14,968 nucleotides of DNA. It comes from JAFDVL01 sp043736395. GTDB taxonomy: Bacteria > Acidobacteriota > Blastocatellia > RBC074. The notes under the pieces are model-generated. The model was not told where the DNA came from, ran no database searches, and saw only the letters and a list, made by a program, of their open reading frames with translations. This document shows, piece after piece, positions 7,377 through 14,056 of this stretch. Where the stretch lies: the NCBI GenBank assembly GCA_043736395.1, contig JAYTCQ010000319.1, positions 1-14,968 on the forward strand. Direction: 5' to 3'. The position numbers and the translations under genes are program-made. Position 1 is the stretch's first letter; every line of letters begins with the position of its first letter.

Positions 7377-8621
7377 TTACGCTGTTACAACTTGCGACTT
7401 CTTAATGTAATCAGGATCAATAGTGATTCCAAATCCCGGCCCGGTTGGAACTTTCAATAATCCTTTTACACTTTTCAACGACGAAGTATCTGAACTCACA
7501 GGCAGCGTATCTTCTTCGCCCTTGTATTCCTGATGCGCTCCACAATTTGGGACACACGATGCGAAATGGGCAACGTACAAAAATCCTAACCCTCCGCCGG
7601 ACATATGTGGCGTGCAATCTTTGCCAGCAATGGCAGCCATTCGCGCAACTCTGATGCTTCGCGTTAAGCCGCCGAAATAAAGCAAATCCGGTTGAATGAC
7701 TTGCGCGATGTCGTTTTCAATAATGCGCCGAAAGCTGCGCAGGCTGCCTTCTTGTTCGCCAAGTGCAATCGGAATTTTCAATGTATCAGCGATTTGTTTT
7801 GTTTCATCGTAATAATCAAAAGGCACAGGTTCTTCAAAAAATGCCAGCTTGTATTCTTCCATCATCCGCCCGGTTTTGATTGCCATCGGCACGTCATAAG
7901 AACCATTCCCATCCGCATAAATGGCCATCTGATCACCGAAAGTTTTGCGGGTGAGAGGGATCATGGTGTGATCGCATTTCGTCGAAGAATCGTTGAATTC
8001 CATCCGCGCTCCGAGCCGGAATTTGATCGCTTTGGCTCCGGTTTCTCCGACAATTTTTTGCAGGTAGGCAATCTCCTGTTCAGGAGTATTTCCACGGTTA
8101 CCGCTGGCACGATACACCGGAATTTCCTGACGAATAATCTTACCGAATAATTCTCCCAGGGGTTTGTTGATAAACTTGCCAAGCAAATCAAGGATTGCAA
8201 TTTCAAGCCCGGAAACACAAACCCAAAAGGGCAATCCCTGCCATTTATAATTTGAATCGCGGAGATAAATTTCGTGAATTAACGATTCCAATTCGCGTGC
8301 ATCTTTTCCGATAAAAAAAGGAGCTACACGCTTAAGAAAGATAGGATATGTCGTCGCCATTACTGAATCTTGCGGACTGCTGATGCCTTCGCCGCCATCG
8401 GTAGAGCGAACGCGGACGATGAAATTTTTTCCGTTTTTGAGTAAATCAATCGAAGCAATTTTGACAGGCGATTTGAAGAGTTCAACTCGTAGAACGGGTG
8501 TATTCATTGCCAGAGCTAATTTTTCTCCAAGTTCATTCTTTTTCTCAATTGATATTTTGGAAAACGGGAGCAGAGATGACGCCGCGCTTGCTTTCAGGAA
8601 TTCACGTCTTTGTATCGTCAT
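7377..8621 (-). CDS. Tat-exported mandelate racemase/enolase superfamily enzyme
   Basis: This 414-residue enolase-superfamily enzyme should abstract the proton next to a carboxylate, giving dehydration of an acid sugar or racemisation. The N-terminus has a twin-arginine signal: R5-R6 in QRREFLKASAASSLLP. The barrel motifs are present: K200-F-R202 in AIKFRLG (KxK-type base, second Lys replaced by Arg), metal ligand D237 in YADGNG, E263/E264 in FFEEPVP, E289 in ALGEQEG, D312 in IQPDLLYFGG, and H339 in TPHMSGGG. D312 and H339 can form the His-Asp dyad of the mandelate racemase subgroup. The start is 2 nt after the GlcG-like stop, so the two are co-transcribed and likely translationally coupled. 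Its stop is 2 nt from repeat element 5. Exact substrate unknown. Confidence 0.9.
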   Translation of the reverse strand: MTIQRREFLKASAASSLLPFSKISIEKKNELGEKLALAMNTPVLRVELFKSPVKIASIDLLKNGKNFIVRVRSTDGGEGISSPQDSVMATTYPIFLKRVAPFFIGKDARELESLIHEIYLRDSNYKWQGLPFWVCVSGLEIAILDLLGKFINKPLGELFGKIIRQEIPVYRASGNRGNTPEQEIAYLQKIVGETGAKAIKFRLGARMEFNDSSTKCDHTMIPLTRKTFGDQMAIYADGNGSYDVPMAIKTGRMMEEYKLAFFEEPVPFDYYDETKQIADTLKIPIALGEQEGSLRSFRRIIENDIAQVIQPDLLYFGGLTRSIRVARMAAIAGKDCTPHMSGGGLGFLYVAHFASCVPNCGAHQEYKGEEDTLPVSSDTSSLKSVKGLLKVPTGPGFGITIDPDYIKKSQVVTA

Positions 8622-8623
8622 GA

Positions 8624-9112
8624 TTATTTCAATGCCTCGGCGCCGGCTTTAGCAATGATTCCGTCCTGTTCGCTGGTGACACCGGAAATGCCGATCGCAC
8701 CTACAATTTTTCCATTCACGAAAATCGGAAGCCCGCCTTCAACGGGCATCGCCTGATCGTTGCTGAGGATGCGCATGCCGATGCCACCTTTTGCGACGCC
8801 GTCTTCAAAAACTTTCGTTGAACGTTTGAAGGCGGCAGCTGTGAAGGCTTTTTTCTGCACAACATTTAAGCTGCCAAGTTGTGCGTCGTCCATACGCTGC
8901 ATCAGTACGACGTTCGTGCTGGAATCTACGACAACGATATAGACATTCCATTTGTTTTTCTTTGCTTCCGCTTCAGCAGCAACAGCAACTTTTTTCGCTT
9001 GCTCCAGCGTGATCGGCGAGCCGTAGGAAGGCGGCGCATCTTGTGCAATAGTTGAGCTGAAGTGGACGACAACCATCAGAATCAGGATGAGTGACAGGCG
9101 CTTAGAGTACAT
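8624..9112 (-). CDS. Secreted GlcG/HbpS-like (DUF336) heme-binding-type protein
   Basis: This 162-residue protein of the GlcG/HbpS family starts with a signal peptide (LSLILILMVVVHFSSTIAQ, cut near 24), giving a mature single domain of about 138 residues. Family traits seen: ITLEQAKKVAVAAEAEAKKN, VYIVVVDSSTNVVLMQRMDD, a KKAFTAAAFKRST helix, and the closing GGLPIFVNGKIVGAIGISG with a final EQDG..AKAGAEAL. HbpS binds heme and GlcG occurs in glycolate loci, but function is often unknown. AAGGAG at 9118-9123 lies 5 nt before ATG, a strong start. It leads a two-gene unit with the Tat-exported enolase-like enzyme; both are predicted exported, which suggests a shared periplasmic task. Confidence 0.87.
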   Translation of the reverse strand: MYSKRLSLILILMVVVHFSSTIAQDAPPSYGSPITLEQAKKVAVAAEAEAKKNKWNVYIVVVDSSTNVVLMQRMDDAQLGSLNVVQKKAFTAAAFKRSTKVFEDGVAKGGIGMRILSNDQAMPVEGGLPIFVNGKIVGAIGISGVTSEQDGIIAKAGAEALK

Positions 9113-9206
9113 TTTTTCTCCTTAGAAATTGGTGTTAAAATTTGAGGTGGAAATACTTCGTTGCGCAGTTTACTACAGCTAATCGCCAGCATCAAAAAGG
9201 CTCGAC
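9113..9206. promoter_or_regulatory. Divergent promoter region, GlcG-like / MaoC-like
   Basis: This 94 nt gap must carry promoters in both directions. Ribosome sites are clear: AAGGAG (9118-9123) for the minus gene and AAAGG (9196-9200), 6 nt before ATG, for the plus gene. I found no convincing -35/-10 pairs or operator palindrome. No repeat element is present, unlike in the convergent gaps. Confidence 0.5.
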
Positions 9207-10040
9207 ATGAAAATAATCTTACCCGTTCAGGAAATTAAATCCGTTAACATTATTGGCAATAATTACGCTGAAGATCATGACAATAAAATTCATAGTGATG
9301 AGGTCGCTGCGCAATTTGGATTTCGCGGCGGACTGGTTCCAGGAGTTGGCGTTTATGCGTATTTGACTCATCCCGTCGTTGAATCATTGGGAGCCGACTG
9401 GTTGCGTCGAGGCGCGATGTCAGCCAAATTTCTAAAGCCGATTTATCATGGCGAAGAGGCGATGGTGAAAGGAACCGTGAAAAGTGCAGAACCGCTTTTT
9501 ATCAACCTGGAATTATTCGATCCTGGCGAAAACTTATGTGCTGTTGGTGAAGCTTCCTTTCCCGTGAACGTTACCGAAATAAATCCCGAAAACTTTCCTC
9601 ATCAAATTTTGCCTGATCAGGATAAGCGACCGGCAGCGCGTTTAGTAAATTTACCAGTTGGGAAAATTCTTGGATCATTAGACTGGGAATTGAATCTGGA
9701 AGAAATTGAAAATGAATTCTTGTCGGATGTTTGCGCGACGCTGCCTTTATTTTTCGGGGCGAAGGCTGTCTGCCATCCGGCATTTTATCTGGCGCAGGCG
9801 AACGAAATTCTGATGGCAAATGTTAAGCTCGGCCCGTGGATTCATACGGGAAGCACGATGCAGCACTTTGCAATCCCAACCAATGGAGACAGGCTTTCAA
9901 TGCGCGGAACAGTACTTGAATCGTATGAGCGGCGCGGAAATGAAATTGTTGTTGTGGATTTAGCAATTTTCGCGGATGCTTCACAACCAATTGCCCGCAT
10001 CAAACATTCCGCGATTGTGCGTTTGGCGAATAAGCTGTAG
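9207..10040 (+). CDS. MaoC-like hotdog-fold protein (acyl dehydratase-like)
   Basis: In this 277-residue cytoplasmic protein the N-terminal half resembles MaoC/hydratase 2: NYAEDHDNKIHSDEVAAQFG (19-38), then FRGGLVPGVGVYAYLTHPVV, with N26, H29 and nearby D23/D25 in place of the usual D-x-N-P-x-H. It continues with FLKPIYHGEEAMVKGTV, the typical hotdog strand pattern. The C-terminal half (about 190-277) shows TGSTMQHFAIPTNGDRLSMR and VDLAIFADASQPIARIKHSA, which look like a second, degenerate hotdog. Such proteins are usually predicted enoyl-acyl hydratases or thioesterases. The changed spacing around the Asp leaves activity uncertain. AAAGG ribosome site at 9196-9200. TAG stop overlaps the start of repeat element 6. 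Confidence 0.68.
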   Translation: MKIILPVQEIKSVNIIGNNYAEDHDNKIHSDEVAAQFGFRGGLVPGVGVYAYLTHPVVESLGADWLRRGAMSAKFLKPIYHGEEAMVKGTVKSAEPLFINLELFDPGENLCAVGEASFPVNVTEINPENFPHQILPDQDKRPAARLVNLPVGKILGSLDWELNLEEIENEFLSDVCATLPLFFGAKAVCHPAFYLAQANEILMANVKLGPWIHTGSTMQHFAIPTNGDRLSMRGTVLESYERRGNEIVVVDLAIFADASQPIARIKHSAIVRLANKL

Positions 10041-10166
10041 CGCAAACTTTCCAGTTTACGTTTTTACATCGCAAATTAATTCCGTTGAAACAAGACATGT
10101 TCGAATGGGTTTGTCTTTCATTAAATTGCTTGTCGCCACTAACGCAAACTGGAAAGTTTGCGCTAC
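10037..10166. repeat. REPIN-like inverted-repeat element 6 (CGCAAACT type)
   Basis: The left arm at 10037-10060 (GTAGCGCAAACTTTCCAGTT then TACG) and the right arm at 10143-10166 are reverse complements at 23 of 24 positions. Each arm folds CGCAAACT-ttcc-AGTTTGCG; the left arm has one changed pair. The element spans the entire space between the convergent MaoC-like and LarA-like genes. The TAG in its left GTAGCGC is the stop codon of the MaoC-like gene. Its right end touches the LarA-like stop. A role in ending both transcripts is plausible. Confidence 0.85.
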
Positions 10167-11392
10167 TAAAAGGCGATCATCGTACCCTGTTCATCGAATA
10201 AATCTCCCGCTTCTCGAATAATTTCGACGCGGTCTTTTACTTCATCCAAGGCAGCTTCTGAAACATACATTTCACTCACGTGCAGCGTATCCTTGATGCG
10301 AACAATTCGTTTCGGTCTGTGCGGATCGTGGCTGGCGCGGATGCCCCATTCAAAGGCTTGGCGATCAGTTTCGGCGACTACGGGCAACATTGAATGTTCA
10401 TAGAATCCGCTGGTAACGGCGTTCATGTACGTCGCGTCCCAATCAACTTTATTCAGCAGCTGCCGCGTAGTCACGTCCGCCAATCCAATGCCGCAGGCGT
10501 TGCCGTGAGAAGGTTCAGTGAGGTCGGTGATGACGATGACTTTTACTTTCGGAAAATCAGGATCAGGCTCGCCGTTGATGCGCATGCGTCCAATCACGTT
10601 TGGATCCATACCTGAACCGCTGATGTTTTTACCAATTTGATCAACGATTAAAACGTCAATTTCAGTCAATGGAAAACTCGGCATTAAGTCTTTTGCCATC
10701 GCCAATAATTCAGGTTCGCGGGTTAGGATTTCAGGCGGTGTGAGTGCTTCGATGATGGCAGTTTCATCGTAGGCGTTTTCAACAATTCCGACACCAAGAA
10801 TAATTTTCCCACTGCCAATAACTAACCGTCCGGCTTGCGGCAACAATGTTTTCAATCCATAAATTCCATAAGTATGAATTTCAGACGCGAGGCGTTCTTT
10901 GCCGAGACCAATGACGCTCATCTTGACTAATCCGCTTTCAAATTCTCCGTGATACGCGGTGTGCGGCTTGATGCGATTGAGCAGAATGACGCCATCAGAT
11001 TCATAAGCGTGCTTGTCCATGAAGACGGACATTTCCAAATTGCCGTCAAGCTTTACTACGTCCATTGATGAGCGAATTTCACAGCCCATGGCTTCTTCGG
11101 TGACGTTGTACGACGCAAGGATTTCGCGTTGTCCTTCCGCCGTCGCTCCGCCGTGACTGCCCATTGCGGGAATGATGAAAGGGTTGCCGCCTTTGGCTCT
11201 GACAGCTTCAACAGTGGCTTTGGCAATGCGTGCAATGTTGTTGATGCCGCGACTGCCAACTGTGATGGCGATGCTTGCGCTAGGCGCAATGTTGAGCTTT
11301 GAGGTGACTTGTTGATGAACTGTTTGCTCAATATCAGCGATAGATTCGCGGGGAAATTGTTGACGGATTTTGGTGAATTTATATTCTTTCAT
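10166..11392 (-). CDS. LarA-like (lactate racemase domain, DUF2088) protein
   Basis: This 408-residue cytoplasmic protein is related to LarA, the lactate racemase that uses a nickel-pincer nucleotide. Motifs: VGSRGINN (45-52, in place of LarA's HTRP loop), GSHGGAT (78-84), NRIKPHTAYHGEFESGLVKM (139-158) and VIGLGKE (160-166). By position, K157 in GLVKMSVIGLG corresponds to LarA's cofactor-bearing Lys in its GGxK..PG motif; H80, H144/H148 and H173 are candidate acid-base or metal residues. It probably racemises or epimerises a 2-hydroxyacid other than lactate. The larB/larC/larE cofactor genes are not in the window. It is last in a tight minus-strand cluster, 29 nt after the metal-transporter gene; the stop abuts repeat element 6. 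The ribosome site is weak, supporting co-expression. Family call is good; substrate open. Confidence 0.82.
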   Translation of the reverse strand: MKEYKFTKIRQQFPRESIADIEQTVHQQVTSKLNIAPSASIAITVGSRGINNIARIAKATVEAVRAKGGNPFIIPAMGSHGGATAEGQREILASYNVTEEAMGCEIRSSMDVVKLDGNLEMSVFMDKHAYESDGVILLNRIKPHTAYHGEFESGLVKMSVIGLGKERLASEIHTYGIYGLKTLLPQAGRLVIGSGKIILGVGIVENAYDETAIIEALTPPEILTREPELLAMAKDLMPSFPLTEIDVLIVDQIGKNISGSGMDPNVIGRMRINGEPDPDFPKVKVIVITDLTEPSHGNACGIGLADVTTRQLLNKVDWDATYMNAVTSGFYEHSMLPVVAETDRQAFEWGIRASHDPHRPKRIVRIKDTLHVSEMYVSEAALDEVKDRVEIIREAGDLFDEQGTMIAF

Positions 11393-11421
11393 CGGGTGTT
11401 AATTTTTGGGGTGATTGGTTT

Positions 11422-12333
11422 CTAATTTTGCCAACTGGTTTCGTGCAAGGCTAATGGTTCAACGTGAATAGTCGCGACCACGTGACCGAATTCTTCTTCT
11501 AATCGCCGCTCCACTTCTTCGGTTAATTCGTGGGTTCTGATGTGGTCACCTTCAATTTCCGATTCAACGTGCAAGTGCATTTCAACAAACATTCCATTGC
11601 CTAAAGTCCGGGAACGAATGTCGTGGGCAGAGTGGACGCCCGGTGTATTGCTCACAATTTCTGCAATCTTTACTGATGGCACAGGAGCGGCATCAACAAG
11701 CACCGGAACTGTTGCCTTGAAAATCTTATAACCGTTCCAGGCAATTACGACAGCCACGCCCAGCGCGATAAACGGATCAACCCAGACATAGCCAAATTTG
11801 ACTAATCCGATTCCTGCCAGTACCGAACAACTGACCAGCACGTCACTTCGAGTATGTCCCGCGTCCGCAATTAAAAATTCACTCTTCAATCGCTTGCCTT
11901 CGCGATGTTCATACACTGTGACAAAAATATTTACGATGATCGTAGTCACCATCACCCCGATTGTCAGGATGCTAATTTCAGGCGGAGTTGTCGAAGGGGT
12001 GATGATTCGCGAGATCGCACTGACTGCGATTTGATAACAGGTGACGAAAAGAAATCCCGCAATCGCGAATGCCGCGAGAGTTTCAAATTTCGCGTGCCCG
12101 TACGGATGCTCTTCATCAGGCTCAGCCGTGGCGTATTTCATGACGGCTAAACCGACAATATTATTGAGTGAATCTACGGAAGAATGTACGGCATCACTGA
12201 TGACACTAAGCGAACCGGAGAGGAATCCAGCAATGAATTTTCCGATGACGACAATGATGTTGAGGACGAGCGTGACGATGAGGACTCGCTGAACACCGCG
12301 TTTGTAATCGTGATTATTAGGTTTTGATTCCAT
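11422..12333 (-). CDS. Cation diffusion facilitator (CDF) metal efflux transporter
   Basis: This 303-residue inner-membrane protein has six expected TM helices and a cytoplasmic C-terminal domain. It exports divalent metal ions using the proton gradient. The transport site is HxxxD in TM2 (H50-SSV-D54, in SDAVHSSVDS) and HxxxD in TM5 (H160-TRS-D164, in ADAGHTRSDV); His in TM2 is the arrangement typical of zinc CDFs rather than the DxxxD of FieF. A histidine/acid loop follows TM2 (DEEHPYGHAKFE, 73-84). The C-terminal domain runs TPGVHSAHDIRSRTLGNGMF, then EMHLHVES and ATIHVEP, the CDF dimerisation ferredoxin-like domain. It lies 16 nt after the GMC gene and 29 nt before the LarA-like gene. Zinc is likeliest; nickel, relevant to LarA chemistry, cannot be excluded. 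Confidence 0.93.
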   Translation of the reverse strand: MESKPNNHDYKRGVQRVLIVTLVLNIIVVIGKFIAGFLSGSLSVISDAVHSSVDSLNNIVGLAVMKYATAEPDEEHPYGHAKFETLAAFAIAGFLFVTCYQIAVSAISRIITPSTTPPEISILTIGVMVTTIIVNIFVTVYEHREGKRLKSEFLIADAGHTRSDVLVSCSVLAGIGLVKFGYVWVDPFIALGVAVVIAWNGYKIFKATVPVLVDAAPVPSVKIAEIVSNTPGVHSAHDIRSRTLGNGMFVEMHLHVESEIEGDHIRTHELTEEVERRLEEEFGHVVATIHVEPLALHETSWQN

Positions 12334-12349
12334 TAATTAACCGAAACTC

Positions 12350-14056
12350 TTATAAATTACCTTTTTTCGATTCTTCAATAATATATTCACATGCCCGCGC
12401 CGTCAGAGCCATCATGGTTAAGGTCGGATTTTGGCAACCTTGTGACACGAAACTTGCGCCGTCCGTGACGAAAACATTTTTTGCGTCGTGCAGTTGATTG
12501 TATTTATTGAGGACGGATTTTTTTGGATCGTTGCCCATTCGCGCCGTACCAACTTCGTGAATGCAAAGTCCGGGGTTTGCGAGTTGGGCATTGTGATATA
12601 GCTCTTTCCAGCCAGCTGCCGCTACCATTTCTTGCATTGCTGCCAGTTGATCTTTCGCCATCGCTCGTTCGTTGTCGGAGTACTGACAATCAATGTCCGC
12701 GACGGGGATTCCCCAGGCATCATTTTTATTTTTATTGATCGTGACGCAATTTGTTTCACGCGGCAGCATTTCGCCAAATGCTCCCATCCAGAACGGTGGA
12801 GCGTCTGGGGTTTCGCGGACTAAGCGTTTTAGCTCAGAACCAAAGCCGGAAATATTGTGCAAATGAGTAGGCGTCATCCCTTTCTGTGATGAGGCTTGAA
12901 TTCCATAACCACGCAAAAAATCTTTGGCTTTGTCATTCACGTTGCGGAATTTAGGAATGTAGATTCCGTTATTACGTCCGTCGTCGTTGCGGTAAGGGAA
13001 GGGTGCCGCGTCTGGTACGATGCCGCCAACGCTGATGGAATATGTATGATCCATCAAATATTTTCCAAGTACGCCGGATGAATTTCCGAAGCCTTCCGGG
13101 TGCTGACGCGAAGCCGAATTCAGCAGCAACCGCGTAGACTCAATCGTTGAAGCGCAAACGACAATTACTTTGGCAAAAACTTCCTGCGCTTTTTGCGTGT
13201 TCTGGTCAATGAATGCGACACCTCTGGCGTTGCCTGTATTCGTGTCAATGATCAGGTGAGAAGCGACCGAATTTGGGCGTAGTGTCATGCGTCCGGTTTT
13301 AGCGGCGGCGGGTAAAGTCGAACCGGGCGAACTGAAGTACGAATGCGTATCGCAGCCGCGTTCGCAGTGTCCGCAGTAATGACACGCCGCGCGTCCGTTG
13401 TGAGCTTTCGTCAGGATAGCGACGCGTCCAATGATGACTCTGCGGTCGCGCCAATTTTTCTCAACTGCGTTCTTGAGCATGTGCTCGCCGCAGGTCATCG
13501 CCATACCGGGAAGGAAGTTCGAATCCGGCAAAACTTCAATATTTTCAGTGGTTCCGCTGATGCCCACAAATTTTTCAACGTGTTCATAGTACGGTGCCAA
13601 CTCCGCGTGACTGATCGGCCAGTCTTCGCCGTGACCATCACGGCTGGCGGCTTTGAATTCATAATCGGAAAAGCGATAGGATTGACGTCCCCATTGCAAA
13701 GTGCGTCCACCGACCTGACGTCCGCGAATCCAGTCAAAGCCTTTGCCTGCCGCAGTCGTATATGGATTGTCTACATCGTCCACAAAAAAATGATGCGAAT
13801 ATTCATTGCACGCGTAGCATTTAGATTGGATTGGCTGACGTGCTTTATAAATTTCCTGTTGATCTTTAAGTCCGCGATATTTAGTCTCGTATGGCTCTTT
13901 GAGCATCGTGTAATCTTTCACTGGATTAAGCTTTCGGCCTGCTTCCAGAACGATGACTCTCATGCCGCGTTCGGTGAGTTCTTTCGCTGCCCAGCCACCC
14001 GTTGCACCGGAGCCGACGACGATTGCGTCATAGACATTACTTTTTGTTTGCGCCAT
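12350..14056 (-). CDS. GMC-family FAD oxidoreductase with Cys cluster
   Basis: This 568-residue FAD enzyme oxidises an alcohol or sugar hydroxyl. The N-terminal Rossmann site is GSGATG (15-20), with E38 in VLEAG binding ribose. RGRQVGGRTLQWG (about 111-123) is the FAD-covering motif. Unusual is CHYCGHCERGC: C225, C228, C231 and C235 in CxxCxxCxxxC spacing, the [4Fe-4S] ferredoxin pattern. The C-terminal GMC domain has H500 in CIHEVGTARMG and N543 in QNPTLTMMA as the catalytic pair. Related bacterial sugar dehydrogenases (gluconate 2-dehydrogenase type, FAD glucose dehydrogenase) pass electrons to a cytochrome with a small subunit, neither of which is encoded here. No signal peptide is visible. 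The start overlaps the upstream gene by 20 nt and has AAGGGA (14064-14069), 7 nt before ATG. Confidence 0.9.
   Translation of the reverse strand: MAQTKSNVYDAIVVGSGATGGWAAKELTERGMRVIVLEAGRKLNPVKDYTMLKEPYETKYRGLKDQQEIYKARQPIQSKCYACNEYSHHFFVDDVDNPYTTAAGKGFDWIRGRQVGGRTLQWGRQSYRFSDYEFKAASRDGHGEDWPISHAELAPYYEHVEKFVGISGTTENIEVLPDSNFLPGMAMTCGEHMLKNAVEKNWRDRRVIIGRVAILTKAHNGRAACHYCGHCERGCDTHSYFSSPGSTLPAAAKTGRMTLRPNSVASHLIIDTNTGNARGVAFIDQNTQKAQEVFAKVIVVCASTIESTRLLLNSASRQHPEGFGNSSGVLGKYLMDHTYSISVGGIVPDAAPFPYRNDDGRNNGIYIPKFRNVNDKAKDFLRGYGIQASSQKGMTPTHLHNISGFGSELKRLVRETPDAPPFWMGAFGEMLPRETNCVTINKNKNDAWGIPVADIDCQYSDNERAMAKDQLAAMQEMVAAAGWKELYHNAQLANPGLCIHEVGTARMGNDPKKSVLNKYNQLHDAKNVFVTDGASFVSQGCQNPTLTMMALTARACEYIIEESKKGNL

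Noticed and set aside
41..10166. The repeats considered as a CRISPR array or as IS ends
   Set aside because: They are dispersed between genes, inverted in pairs, differ in sequence, and enclose no transposase gene.
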